DNA of 64,000 nucleotides from Axinella damicornis (Eukaryota; Porifera; Demospongiae; Axinellida; Axinellidae), in contig OZ007511.1 in NCBI GenBank assembly GCA_963931865.1, positions 8,364,344 through 8,428,343 on the forward strand. The letters are read 5' to 3'. Below, piece after piece: positions 45,127-57,657 of the stretch. Each line of letters starts with the position of its first letter. Position 1 is the first letter of the stretch. A model generated the notes under the pieces. That model was not told the origin of the DNA, made no database searches, and saw nothing but the letters and a program-made list of their open reading frames with translations. The position numbers and the translations under genes were made by a program.

Positions 45127-48100
45127 TTGCATTCGAGCTGTCCCCAGGCCGGAATGTTGACGTAACAAATCTGAATCATTGATTGCGAATGACATCAGGG
45201 AAATGATTTTTCTCTGGGCTTTCAGTGTTGCCAGTGACTAGACACGGCAAATGGCACTGTGCTGTACCGCATTACTTGCAAGTGTCTGACAAAAGTTGAG
45301 AAAAGCAACAAGCAGGTCGACTGTGATTGTATGTGTGGTATCGTAGTTGATCAGCATTCCATGAGGACAACTCAATTGTAGGCACGTGCCCAGACCCTTC
45401 CTCCTCCCCGTGCAAAGGGTATTGTAGTTCCGAGACTAGGAAGGGTGCCGATCTGTACCACTCAGGTTTCATGCTGGTCAGTAGCCTTGTGAAGCCATGT
45501 ATTCAATTGCTTGATAAACAACATGCAGAGGCTGGCAAAGGGCACATTGTGCTTTTAGACCAGACCACAAAGGGCACCTTAGCCCCCAGTGCACCCATGT
45601 TCAATTGAGTTGAATCCTTTCTACCCTTGACATCATGCACATGAGGAAAGATACTAGGCCATCCGCGTTCTTCGTGCAACTGAATATCGAGGCTATTGTA
45701 ATTCAACACAGTAGGAAGTGTACCATGCAGTGGACACGTAGCGATTATTGATTCCTGTGTGAGCATGTACCCCTTATTTTCATGTCAATCCAGTCACTTG
45801 CAGTTCTAAACTGTGTAGGTTGCAGCACTGAGAGGTTGTCTCGAAGAAGGCACCTGTGAAACAAGAGAAGCAGATCATTCAGCGCTGACCAGAAACAAAG
45901 TCTTTCATAAAGCAATCAGAAACCCATCAAACTGGAGAACCCATAGGAATCACCGATGTAGTTACGATCAGCTGCTGAGAAATCAGAAGGAGAAACGCTG
46001 ACTGAATGTGAATACTGCGGGTGTGTTTTGCTGGTGTACCGACAATGAAGAGGCATTCAGGAACACATGCTAGATCTAGGGCACATGCTTTGAAGTGTAC
46101 ATATTGCTCAAAGTCATTTGGACTGTCTGGTGATCTTAGACGTCACCTTCGGATACACACAGGAGAGAAACCATTCCTGTGCGATTTCTGCCCCAAGAGG
46201 TTCAATCGACGTGCGAATCTGAAATTGCACCAGACAGTCCACACGGGAGAGAAGCCATACAAGTGTACGTATTGCTCAAAGTCATTTGGACAGTCTGGTA
46301 GTCTTGGACGTCACCTTAGGATACACGCAGGAGAGAAATCGTTCCTGTGTGAGTTCTGCCCCAAGAGGTTCAACCGACGTGATAGTCTGATAGCACACCA
46401 GAGGGTCCACACAGGAGAGAAGTCATTCCTGTGTGAGTTCTGTCCCAAGAGGTTCAACCACCGTGGAGATCTGAATAAACACCAGAGAGTCCACACAGGA
46501 GAGAAACCATTCCTGTGTGAGTTCTGTCCCAAGAGGTTCAACCAACGTGGAAATTTGAATAGACACCAGAGAGTCCACACAGGAGATAAACCATTCCTGT
46601 GCAACCCAGACCAAGAGAGGCCATCAGAGCTTGAAAAATCATCATCAACAGAGTATGTATGTGAACATTGTTCTAAGGTATGCAAATCTGCATCAGGGCT
46701 TACAAGCCATCGAAAATCCCATCGAAAGTCTCACAAATGTCAGTTCTGTGACAAGGTCTTCTGCTACGCTGATACTCTTCAAGATCATACTTCAGAGTAT
46801 CACCGTGACCAATTAGAGAAGCTAACGTTTAGCTGTAAAGATTGTTTGAAGTGGTTTCCTACTGAATTGGCTCTGCAAGGTCACATGGAATCATCTCATA
46901 CCAGCTCCCCGAAATGCATGTGCGAGTGGTGTGGAAGGACCATAAGGAAAGATTATCTTCCTGAGCATTACAGGATTCACCAACAGATTCCCCACGACTG
47001 TGAATTCTGCAGTAAGAGTTTTGCAACACCCTCTTACCTCAAGAAGCACATCCGAAACTGTCATAAGCATCACTAAGAACCTTTGTTTCACAGCACCTGT
47101 TCAGCTATATATATACCTCGTCAGCTGAAAACCACTATGAGCTTTGTACCCAATGATTATTACTAACAAGCAATGTATTTCCTTCACTATTAAATTTTCA
47201 CGAGATCTATATAGAGATTGGGTTGTTGACTGAGGGTTGTCATCACAACCATGCATGCAACAAGAGTTCATGAACTCTTAATTGATATATGCACCAAGAC
47301 TACTCATAAAACCACCCTGGTAGCACAGCATGCATTGTATATCACAACCAAAATCTGGTTCGAGCACTGTCATGACGTACAAGCGTATATGGGTAGCCTC
47401 AGAGCCAGGGACCGAGGCTAGCGTATGGGCGAGCAGTACAGAGTACACAATGGTCCCACGAGTGTGCAGCCTGGAGCCTAGAGTCTGGAGACTAGAGCCT
47501 AGCTGGACGGGCCTACAGCCAAGAAACTAAAAAATCCTATGGATTGACTGCTTATATATAAAGTCACCCTTCCCATGGGATCGACTGCATGCATGATTTG
47601 TGTCACCACACATGCATGGGAGCATTTTAAGTCACTACAGTTTATTATCACCTTGGTTTTAAATTTACTTGATTAATTACAAAATTAATCTTTAAGTCTG
47701 ACGTTCCACATGTGTTATAGCTAATTGACTTAGCTACATGTTCCCAATTTGTTACATGACGATGATTTGGGAAACATTTGAGTTTGAAGTCACAATCATA
47801 CTCACCAGTAGTGCATCGAGCGGGCTCGATGCACTCCTGTGCTTGTTAGTGAAGTAATGTGAAACATGGAAGTAAAAATTAAGAGTCTGAGAATAATTAT
47901 CACAGCCTTCCTGTCATGAAAGTGTGGTTCCCTGCAGTGAGCTTTCATAGAGTTCAATCTCTTCGGATGAACAATTACTACATCATAGTGCGCAATGCTG
48001 ACTAATTTGCATAATGCCTTTAGCACAGTTTGCTTTCCTTGTGAACATACAACATAGCTACATGATTATATCTTCCTGCATTTATAGTTCTGGGATTTGT

Positions 48101-48941
48101 GGATCGAGGATCAAGACAGCACTCATACTAGTACTGGAGGCACTTGAAAGGATTTTCGCTGCATTATGCCATACGGATTGCAAAGTGCTGATCTTGGGAT
48201 ATAGCCTCGTTCCCATGCCTACCCTGTTTTTTTCTGTTGACAGCAGCTAATATATGGCATGCATGTTATTAGCACAGCAGCTAATAACATGCACTCTACA
48301 CTCAGCTGACACCACAGATTTATAAAAACGAATTGGCTATTGGTCCGGCAGGAAGTAGAGCAATGTGTTATAGTGCCAGGTCATGCAGGTGCTGAATGCA
48401 ATGGCATGTCAATTTACCTATAGTAGTATGTTCTTCCTGCTGGACCAATACCTAGAAAGTATATAGTCTTGTTCCCAGGCCTCCGCCCATGCATGCAGAT
48501 TTGATCTTGCTGTGAGATAAAATCTGGGTGTAGGCTTGGCGATGAGGCTAACCAATATTCATGTTGTTATGAAATCATGCGCATACAGTTTGTCTCAGTC
48601 CCACACCCAAACCCACCCTAGCACAGATGCGATCCGTGCTGGGGTGGGTTTGGGTCTGGGACCGAGACTAACATTCAGTGTGCTGACAGGCAGTGACAGC
48701 TGTGAATGTAATTATAGCTACTACATTCTTGAAACAAAATTAATATCATGGCATATTTTCTTGTGATTCAAAATCCAGAATGGTCATCACTTGTATAAGA
48801 GGGCTCCTTGCACCTAAAGTTACTAGCAAGTACAGGTATACACTGTCTGCAGTCTGTAGACATGCCAATTTCAGCAAGCTCCATAACTTCCAGAGGAAAT
48901 GTCCAGTGTGTCTCTTCCATTGATGCCGTCAGGGGTAGAGT
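45127..48941. repeat. 3.8-kb inverted repeat, left arm
   Basis: 3,815 bases pairing base for base with 50,701-54,515 (paired coordinates always sum to 99,642). I found at least three single-base differences. It contains zinc-finger copy 5 and flanks. Confidence 0.95.
46045..47076 (+). CDS. C2H2 zinc-finger protein, cluster copy 5 (inverted)
   Basis: The only plus-strand member. Six array fingers with helix residues (-1,2,3,6) LGDR, RANL, QGSR, RDSA, HGDK, QGNR, then the degenerate LCNPDQE finger and five constant C-terminal fingers ending HKHH. It differs from copy 6 in the fourth finger (CEFCPKRF here, CEFCSKRF there), both of which keep the zinc ligands. Linker variants TGEKSF, AGEKSF and TGDKPF are present. 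It lies in the left arm of the inverted repeat. About 150 upstream bases are conserved with the other copies and read SAAEKSEGETLTECEYCG in another frame. Confidence 0.88.
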   Translation: MKRHSGTHARSRAHALKCTYCSKSFGLSGDLRRHLRIHTGEKPFLCDFCPKRFNRRANLKLHQTVHTGEKPYKCTYCSKSFGQSGSLGRHLRIHAGEKSFLCEFCPKRFNRRDSLIAHQRVHTGEKSFLCEFCPKRFNHRGDLNKHQRVHTGEKPFLCEFCPKRFNQRGNLNRHQRVHTGDKPFLCNPDQERPSELEKSSSTEYVCEHCSKVCKSASGLTSHRKSHRKSHKCQFCDKVFCYADTLQDHTSEYHRDQLEKLTFSCKDCLKWFPTELALQGHMESSHTSSPKCMCEWCGRTIRKDYLPEHYRIHQQIPHDCEFCSKSFATPSYLKKHIRNCHKHH

Positions 48942-50519
48942 GTATAGCACTGTGTGCCAAACTTTCCTTGTCCCTTGTTTACCGGCTCATGATCAGAGTC
49001 CTTGCATTTCTTAGCCTTGCAGAAGTGTGGCATTCAAACCGTTTCATGCACCAAAGGTGAATGGAGTGTCATTCAATTCAACTGCGCTTCCTCTACCTTT
49101 CCTTTTCTGAGAGCTATCTGTGGGTGGAACATTTTAGAAACGAAGATGCTTGTCAATTCATCATTAGCCTAGCCTCATTCCTAGGTCATTCCCACCTCCA
49201 GTCTTTGATCACTTAAGCAGTCAAACACGTTTGGCATGCACTAGACTATCCATTGGAAACGTGTGGCACCTATGAAGTAATCACGGAAAGAACAGAGCCA
49301 TGCTATAGGATGCAATCAAGATCAACAGCTTCCCAGCTTCCCATTTGAACTGCAGAAAGCAATACCATTCATTGTTCACAATGCCAGGGACGAGTCGACA
49401 CAAAACAGGGCCACGGCCCCTTGTGTCAACTTGATGTGACTGCACATGACCGTGCAGATCTCCCAGGCCTCCCCCTGCATAATTGTATGCACACTGCAAG
49501 TGATCAAACACTGGAGGTGGGACTCAAATTGCCTAGTAAATGAGGCTACACCATTAATTATTGCGTAAATTTGGAAACACATTGACTGTGTGTGCATGTG
49601 CCTAGCCTATAGCCTAGCTACAGCTAGCCTCGTTCCCAAGCCTACCCCGTTCTTTCTGTTCTTCGGTTTGTGTTGACAATAATACACGGATGCGGAAGAG
49701 CGGTGAAGATTGCCACGCCGTTCTTCCTCATCCGTCAACGCAAACCGCATGCAGAACAGAAAAAACGGGGTAGGCCTGGGAACGAGGCTAAGCTACAGCT
49801 AGGCTAGGCACATGCAGACTGTCCACATAGCTATAGAAGTACATCTGATGTAGTTCCACTTCACCCATTCTCTTTTTCAGTACATGGAATCAGGTTGGTG
49901 TGAGAACAAATTTGTATGAATATGCCTGTGTGAGGGCTAGTGCTGTTCTGCCAGAATATACTTTCTCCCGTGCTCGTCATGCACATACTTGCAATCCTGT
50001 TCTAGTAGCTATTATGTATTTGCCGTTCTTGTCCCCAACTCTGTGGCTCCATACGTGGGTGTGTTGGTCGAGGAAACTGTCAGTCTCGTCCACAAGACCT
50101 TCAAAGAAGCCAGCTGTACCCAACGGTTAATGAGAACACACGATACGTCTAGATCTACGCACAAAATAAGTCACGGGGCGTGTGGCTACACTCTTTGTAC
50201 AGTTTAAACCGTTCAGTGCTAAACTCTTACTAGCTATACCCTGCAGCACTCTATATAGCGGGCTATGTGTGCCCTTTCCGTCATACCGGGAGTGTCTAGC
50301 CTTTTCTGATCATTAATAGCTTCCTTGCTGATCGTTCTTCAAACCTTTTGGGACTCTCATGCTTCAATTCTGGCCCTGATCGGGTCCCTGACTCCCTCAC
50401 GGTCCGTGTCCCTGACTCCCTGTTCGCGGTCCAGCACCATTGCATAGCGGTACACATTTCGCGTGTGCTATCAGATTCTATGATGAGAGGGACTTCCCAT
50501 TGGCAATTGGCCATTGGTA
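48942..50519. repeat. Spacer of the inverted repeat (inverted block B flank)
   Basis: In reverse orientation it matches 8,281-9,450 and 54,850-57,000, so the left side of the palindrome carries more of block B than the right. It contains foldbacks with AGCCTCGTTCCCA arms at 49,628-49,792. No gene seen. Confidence 0.8.
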
Positions 50520-50703
50520 ATTAGATTCCAAATGCACTATCAATTCCAGAACTTGTTCCAGCAACCAAAATCCAAGCACGTGTACGTGTAGACTGTAGAC
50601 GTCATGCCAACGTCTGTACAAGTTACGTAACTTCCAGCAACCAAAATCCAAGCACGTGTACGTGTAGACTGTAGACGTCATGCCAACGTCTGTACAAGTT
50701 ACT
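50520..50703. repeat. Direct repeat D, copy 2
   Basis: Same sequence and orientation as 44,841-45,027. It overlaps the right arm start by three bases (TAC/ACT junction), which looks like a microhomology join. Confidence 0.9.
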
Positions 50704-53700
50704 CTACCCCTGACGGCATCAATGGAAGAGACACACTGGACATTTCCTCTGGAAGTTATGGAGCTTGCTGAAATTGGCATGTCTACAGACTGCAGACAGT
50801 GTATACCTGTACTTGCTAGTAACTTTAGGTGCAAGGAGCCCTCTTATACAAGTGATGACCATTCTGGATTTTGAATCACAAGAAAATATGCCATGATATT
50901 AATTTTGTTTCAAGAATGTAGTAGCTATAATTACATTCACAGCTGTCACTGCCTGTCAGCACACTGAATGTTAGTCTCGGTCCCAGACCCAAACCCACCC
51001 CAGCACGGATCGCATCTGTGCTAGGGTGGGTTTGGGTGTGGGACTGAGACAAACTGTATGCGCATGATTTCATAACAACATGAATATTGGTTAGCCTCAT
51101 CGCCAAGCCTACACCCAGATTTTATCTCACAGCAAGATCAAATCTGCATGCATGGGCGGAGGCCTGGGAACAAGACTATATACTTTCTAGGTATTGGTCC
51201 AGCAGGAAGAACATACTACTATAGGTAAATTGACATGCCATTGCATTCAGCACCTGCATGACCTGGCACTATAACACATTGCTCTACTTCCTGCCGGACC
51301 AATAGCCAATTCGTTTTTATAAATCTGTGGTGTCAGCTGAGTGTAGAGTGCATGTTATTAGCTGCTGTGCTAATAACATGCATGCCATATATTAGCTGCT
51401 GTCAACAGAAAAAAACAGGGTAGGCATGGGAACGAGGCTATATCCCAAGATCAGCACTTTGCAATCCGTATGGCATAATGCAGCAAAAATCCTTTCAAGT
51501 GCCTCCAGTACTAGTATGAGTGCTGTCTTGATCCTCGATCCACAAATCCCAGAACTATAAATGCAGGAAGATATAATCATGTAGCTATGTTGTATGTTCA
51601 CAAGGAAAGCAAACTGTGCTAAAGGCATTATGCAAATTAATCAGCATTGCGCACTATGATGTAGTAATTGTTCATCCGAAGAGATTGAACTCTATGAAAG
51701 CTCACTGCAGGGAACCACACTTTCATGACAGGAAGGCTGTGATAATTATTCTCAGACTCTTAATTTTTACTTCCATGTTTCACATTACTTCACTAACAAG
51801 CACAGGAGTGCATCGAGCCCGCTCGATGCACTACTGGTGAGTATGATTGTGACTTCAAACTCAAATGTTTCCCAAATCATCGTCATGTAACAAATTGGGA
51901 ACATGTAGCTAAGTCAATTAGCTATAACACATGTGGAACGTCAGACTTAAAGATTAATTTTGTAATTAATCAAGTAAATTTAAAACCAAGGTGATAATAA
52001 ACTGTAGTGACTTAAAATGCTCCCATGCATGTGTGGTGACACAAATCATGCATGCAGTCGATCCCATGGGAAGGGTGACTTTATATATAAGCAGTCAATC
52101 CATAGGATTTTTTAGTTTCTTGGCTGTAGGCCCGTCCAGCTAGGCTCTAGTCTCCAGACTCTAGGCTCCAGGCTGCACACTCGTGGGACCATTGTGTACT
52201 CTGTACTGCTCGCCCATACGCTAGCCTCGGTCCCTGGCTCTGAGGCTACCCATATACGCTTGTACGTCATGACAGTGCTCGAACCAGATTTTGGTTGTGA
52301 TATACAATGCATGCTGTGCTACCAGGGTGGTTTTATGAGTAGTCTTGGTGCATATATCAATTAAGAGTTCATGAACTCTTGTTGCATGCATGGTTGTGAT
52401 GACAACCCTCAGTCAACAACCCAATCTCTATATAGATCTCGTGAAAATTTAATAGTGAAGGAAATACATTGCTTGTTAGTAATAATCATTGGGTACAAAG
52501 CTCATAGTGGTTTTCAGCTGACGAGGTATATATATAGCTGAACAGGTGCTGTGAAACAAAGGTTCTTAGTGATGCTTATGACAGTTTCGGATGTGCTTCT
52601 TGAGGTAAGAGGGTGTTGCAAAACTCTTACTGCAGAATTCACAGTCGTGGGGAATCTGTTGGTGAATCCTGTAATGCTCAGGAAGATAATCTTTCCTTAT
52701 GGTCCTTCCACACCACTCGCACATGCATTTCGGGGAGCTGGTATGAGATGATTCCATGTGACCTTGCAGAGCCAATTCAGTAGGAAACCACTTCAAACAA
52801 TCTTTACAGCTAAACGTTAGCTTCTCTAATTGGTCACGGTGATACTCTGAAGTATGATCTTGAAGAGTATCAGCGTAGCAGAAGACCTTGTCACAGAACT
52901 GACATTTGTGAGACTTTCGATGGGATTTTCGATGGCTTGTAAGACCTGATGCAGATTTGCATACCTTAGAACAATGTTCACATACATACTCTGTTGATGA
53001 TGATTTTTCAAGCTCTGATGGCCTCTCTTGGTCTGGGTTGCACAGGAATGGTTTATCTCCTGTGTGGACTCTCTGGTGTCTATTCAAATTTCCACGTTGG
53101 TTGAACCTCTTGGGACAGAACTCACACAGGAATGGTTTCTCTCCTGTGTGGACTCTCTGGTGTTTATTCAGATCTCCACGGTGGTTGAACCTCTTGGGAC
53201 AGAACTCACACAGGAATGACTTCTCTCCTGTGTGGACCCTCTGGTGTGCTATCAGACTATCACGTCGGTTGAACCTCTTGGAGCAGAACTCACACAGGAA
53301 CGATTTCTCTCCTGCGTGTATCCTAAGGTGACGTCCAAGACTACCAGACTGTCCAAATGACTTTGAGCAATACGTACACTTGTATGGCTTCTCTCCCGTG
53401 TGGACTGTCTGGTGCAATTTCAGATTCGCACGTCGATTGAACCTCTTGGGGCAGAAATCGCACAGGAATGGTTTCTCTCCTGTGTGTATCCGAAGGTGAC
53501 GTCTAAGATCACCAGACAGTCCAAATGACTTTGAGCAATATGTACACTTCAAAGCATGTGCCCTAGATCTAGCATGTGTTCCTGAATGCCTCTTCATTGT
53601 CGGTACACCAGCAAAACACACCCGCAGTATTCACATTCAGTCAGCGTTTCTCCTTCTGATTTCTCAGCAGCTGATCGTAACTACATCGGTGATTCCTATG

Positions 53701-54515
53701 GGTTCTCCAGTTTGATGGGTTTCTGATTGCTTTATGAAAGACTTTGTTTCTGGTCAGCGCTGAATGATCTGCTTCTCTTGTTTCACAGGTGCCTTCTTCG
53801 AGACAACCTCTCAGTGCTGCAACCTACACAGTTTAGAACTGCAAGTGACTGGATTGACATGAAAATAAGGGGTACATGCTCACACAGGAATCAATAATCG
53901 CTACGTGTCCACTGCATGGTACACTTCCTACTGTGTTGAATTACAATAGCCTCGATATTCAGTTGCACGAAGAACGCGGATGGCCTAGTATCTTTCCTCA
54001 TGTGCATGATGTCAAGGGTAGAAAGGATTCAACTCAATTGAACATGGGTGCACTGGGGGCTAAGGTGCCCTTTGTGGTCTGGTCTAAAAGCACAATGTGC
54101 CCTTTGCCAGCCTCTGCATGTTGTTTATCAAGCAATTGAATACATGGCTTCACAAGGCTACTGACCAGCATGAAACCTGAGTGGTACAGATCGGCACCCT
54201 TCCTAGTCTCGGAACTACAATACCCTTTGCACGGGGAGGAGGAAGGGTCTGGGCACGTGCCTACAATTGAGTTGTCCTCATGGAATGCTGATCAACTACG
54301 ATACCACACATACAATCACAGTCGACCTGCTTGTTGCTTTTCTCAACTTTTGTCAGACACTTGCAAGTAATGCGGTACAGCACAGTGCCATTTGCCGTGT
54401 CTAGTCACTGGCAACACTGAAAGCCCAGAGAAAAATCATTTCCCTGATGTCATTCGCAATCAATGATTCAGATTTGTTACGTCAACATTCCGGCCTGGGG
54501 ACAGCTCGAATGCAA
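50701..54515. repeat. 3.8-kb inverted repeat, right arm
   Basis: Partner of 45,127-48,941. The outer border at 54,515 continues naturally into R1 (AAGATGGTGCCCAGACCC, as at 62,480), so the right arm looks like the original arrangement and the left arm like the added copy. Confidence 0.95.
52566..53597 (-). CDS. C2H2 zinc-finger protein, cluster copy 6
   Basis: Near-identical inverted twin of copy 5: six array fingers (LGDR, RANL, QGSR, RDSA, HGDK, QGNR), degenerate finger, and five constant C-terminal fingers. The fourth finger reads CEFCSKRF, which keeps both Cys ligands. Probable nuclear DNA-binding protein. Most of its flanks also match copy 7 (60.5 kb), which points to copy 6 as the parent of the inverted duplicate. 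Confidence 0.88.
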   Translation of the reverse strand: MKRHSGTHARSRAHALKCTYCSKSFGLSGDLRRHLRIHTGEKPFLCDFCPKRFNRRANLKLHQTVHTGEKPYKCTYCSKSFGQSGSLGRHLRIHAGEKSFLCEFCSKRFNRRDSLIAHQRVHTGEKSFLCEFCPKRFNHRGDLNKHQRVHTGEKPFLCEFCPKRFNQRGNLNRHQRVHTGDKPFLCNPDQERPSELEKSSSTEYVCEHCSKVCKSASGLTSHRKSHRKSHKCQFCDKVFCYADTLQDHTSEYHRDQLEKLTFSCKDCLKWFPTELALQGHMESSHTSSPKCMCEWCGRTIRKDYLPEHYRIHQQIPHDCEFCSKSFATPSYLKKHIRNCHKHH

Positions 54516-54750
54516 GATGGTGCCCAGACCCTTCCTCCTCCCTGTGCGAAGGGTCTGGTTCTGAGACTACACCCTCCCTACCACACCTCCACTACCACCA
54601 TAACAACAGTACACACAGGTACAGGAAATAAAGGACATAGTTATATCATGTTCCTGAAATGGGTTACTTACCCAATTAGATTCCAAATGCACTATTAATT
54701 CCAGAACTTGTTACAGCCATGAAAATCCAAGCACGTGTACGTTAAGTTAC
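54165..54750. repeat. Dispersed repeat R1
   Basis: Spans the outer border of the right arm. 5' part inside the arm, 3' part unique to this side. Confidence 0.8.
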
Positions 54751-54883
54751 GTAACTTACATGTATAGCTATGTACTGTACATGACGATATCGCATATCGA
54801 TGGCCAATTGCCAATGGGAAGTCCCTCTAATCATAGAATCTACGTCGAGTTTATATACCGCTATGCAATGGTGCTGGACCCAG

Positions 54884-55003
54884 GGAGCCAGGGACGCGGC
54901 CATGGAGGGAGCCAGGGACGCGAACAGGGAGCCAGGGACGCGAACAAGGAGCCAGGGACGCGAACAGGAGCCAGGGACGCGAACAGGGAGCCAGTGAGGG
55001 AGT
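54884..55003. repeat. 20-bp tandem repeat
   Basis: About six units of GGGAGCCAGGGACGCGAACA. Shorter or degenerate versions are at 8,305-8,360, 16,548-16,715 and 50,385-50,440 in other block B copies. Confidence 0.9.
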
Positions 55004-55237
55004 CAGGGACGCCGCGGGCAAATTATCAGGGCCAGAAATGAAGCATGAGTGTCCCAAAAGGTATGAAGAACGATCAGCAAGGAAGCTGTTGATGATCAGA
55101 CAAGGCTAGGCACTCCTTTGACGGAAGGGGCACACATAATAATTATAGAGTGCAGCAAGGTATAGCTCAAGAGTTTAACACTGAACGGTGTACAAAGAGT
55201 TTAGCTCCATCCCCGTGACTGACTTTGTGTGTAGACG

Positions 55238-55422
55238 TAGTCTCGGTAGCAGACTATTCGTGCACAGCGGAATATTCTGGAAGACTGCCCATGCGTGAGT
55301 GGTTCTGACACCCACCCCAAAAGGGGCGGCGTGTGGTTTGGATTCTTGGTGTCAGAACTACTCTTATATGGGCAGTCTTCCAGACTATTCCGCCATGCGC
55401 GAATAGTCTGATACCGAGACTA
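55238..55422. mobile_element. 185-bp foldback MITE
   Basis: Ends TAGTCTCGGTAGCAGACTAT and complement. Arms continue through CTGGAAGACTGCCCAT. The paralog near 8,570 lacks it (GTAGACGTCATGACC). 55,423-55,944 is block B flank with a foldback at 55,722-55,875; no gene seen. Confidence 0.9.
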
Positions 55423-55944
55423 ACGTATAAGTATCGTGACAGTTTGCTCGACCAAAACACCACGTATGGAGCCACAGAGTTGGGGACAAGAACGGCAAAT
55501 AACTACTAGAACAGAATTGCAAGTATGTGCATGACGAGCATGGGAGATAGTATATTCTGGCAGAGCAGCACTAGCCCTCACACAGGCATATTAATACAAA
55601 TTCGTTCTCATACCAACCTGATTCCATGTACTGAAAAAGAGAATGGGTGAAGTGGAACTACATCAGATGTACTTCTGTAGCTATGTGGACAGTCTGCATG
55701 TGCCTAGCCTAGCTGTGGCTTACCCTCGTTCCCAGGCCTACCCTGTTTTTTCTGTTCGTTGACGGATGAGGAAGAACGGTGCGGGGATCTTCACCACTCT
55801 TCCGAATCCGTGTATTATTTTCAACGCAAACTGAGGAACAGAAAGAATGGGGTAGGCTTGGGAACGAGGCTAGCTGTAGCTAGGCTAGGCACATGCACTC
55901 ACAGTCAACGTGTTTCCAAATCTATGCAAAAATTAATAGTACAA

Positions 55945-56370
55945 GTAGCTGAGCTCGCTTCGCTCGCTCAGCTACTTCCCCTTTGTTCGCCTACGTGTGT
56001 AATTCGGCACCGGACAGCCCTCCGTCAGAGCTGCTGCTCCCCGATTGCGTCCACTTCAGCTGCTGCTCGCCACTTGTGTCTGCTTCAGCTGCTACTCCCC
56101 GATTGCGTCCGTTTCAACTGCTCCACGATTGCGTCTGCTTCGGCTGTTGCTCCTCGATTGCATCCGCTTAACGCTTGTAGCCTCACCTGTTCTGGAAGAT
56201 TCCAGCCCATGCCTAATGTTCTCGAACGTTCTCCGCGGAGTTCGAGGTTCAGTAAATTGAAGTACGAAGGTCGCGCGTCACTATAGTCTCATCCCGCCCC
56301 ACGAACATCCTACTTCCGTCACACACGGACACACACACACACGCACATTAAAATCTTAATATATTGATAG
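55945..56370. repeat. Repeat with ~29-bp AGCTGCTGCTCCCCGATTGCG units, copy 1
   Basis: Starts with an AGCTGAGCTCGCTTCGCTCG hairpin. About six variant 29-base units follow, then a conserved tail (GTTCTCGAACGTTCTCCGCG, GAGGTTCAGTAAAT, CACGAACATCC, ACACACACG, TTAAAATCTTAAT). Copy 2 is at 58,803-59,367. Confidence 0.75.
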
Positions 56371-57373
56371 CCTCATTTACTAAGCAATTTGAGTCCCACC
56401 TCCAGTCTTTGATCACTTGCAGTGTGCATACAATTATGGAGGGGGAGGCCTGGGAGATCTGCACGGTCATGTGCAGTCACATCAAGTAGACACAAGGGGC
56501 CGTGGCCCTACCGCAGTAATTCCTATTTTAATTTTGGGTCGACTTGTGAACAATGAGCAGTACAAAGGGGAAGCTGGGAAGCCGTTGATCTTGATTGCAT
56601 ACCTAGCATGGGTTACATACAATAGCTCCTCTGTTCTTCCCGTGATTACTTCATAGGTGCCACACATTTCCAATGGATAGTCTAGTGCATGCCAAACGTG
56701 TTTGACTGCTGAAGTGATCAAAGACTGGAGGTGGGAATGGCCTAGGAATGAGGCTAGGCTAATGTTGAATTGACAAGGGTCTTCTCCGCTTCTAAAATCA
56801 ATTCCACCTACAGATAGCTCTCAGTTATTCTGGAAAAGGAAAGAGAGAGGAAGCACAGTTGAATTGAATGACACTCCATTCACCTTTGGTGCATGAAACA
56901 GTTTGAATGCCACACTTCTGCAAGGCTAAGAAATGCAAGGACTCTGATCATGAGCCAGTGAACAAGGCAAGGAGAGTTTGGCACACACTCAACCCCTGAC
57001 TGCATCAATGGAACAGATACACTAGGCATTTCCTCTGGAAGTTATGGAGCTTGCTGAAATTGGCATGCCTACAGACTACAGACAGTGTACCTGTACTTGC
57101 TAGTAACTTCAGGTACAAGAAGCCCTCTTATACTGTACAAGTGATGATTTTGAATCGCAAGAAAATAATTAATTTGGTTCAAGAACGTAGCAGTAGCTAT
57201 TATATTCACAACTGTATGCATGATTTCATAACAACATGGATATTGGTTAGCTCGTCACCAAGCCTCCCTCCACCCAGATTATACCTCGCTGCCTGCATGA
57301 TCAAATCTGTGCGGAGGCCTGGGAACATGGCTAGGTATTGGTCCAGCAGGAGTACATACTAGTATAGGTATAT
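56371..57373. repeat. Block B flank
   Basis: Shared with 8,925-9,600 and 17,255-17,765, including a CCTCATTYCTAGGCCATTCC foldback. No gene seen. Confidence 0.7.
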
Positions 57374-57657
57374 AACTAGGGGCAAAAAATTTTTCCACAA
57401 AAATTCCAGGGGATTTAGTGATGGCCTGTCACATTCCATGCATCTCATGAAAAACCTAAGAAACAAGAGGAAATGCCATTAACCAGCCTCAGTCCCATCC
57501 CATTTATAAAAAAAGTAGAATTTAGGGATGGGATGGGACTGAGGCTGGTTAATGGCATTTCCTCTTGTTTCTTAGGTTTTTCATGAGGTGCATGGAATGT
57601 GACAGGCCATCACTAAATCCCCTGGAATTTTTGTGGAAAAATTTTTTGCCCCTAGTT
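57374..57657. mobile_element. 284-bp foldback MITE
   Basis: Nearly the whole element is two arms: AACTAGGGGCAAAAAATTTT... pairs with ...AAAATTTTTTGCCCCTAGTT, and the centre is around TTTATAAAAAAAGTAGAATTT. One-armed relic at 17,766-17,912. 57,658-58,280 shows no gene that I can support. Confidence 0.92.

Noticed and set aside
47330..47530. Small frames that recur identically at 48-54 kb in mirror positions
   Set aside because: Their identity reflects the inverted duplication, not selection. Diverged block B copies at 10-11 kb and 59-60 kb do not keep the frames.
55759..56286. A 175-codon Leu/Ser/Cys-rich frame (and 58,848-59,364)
   Set aside because: It lies over the 29-bp GC-rich tandem units; several frames are open at once, which is expected from the repeat.
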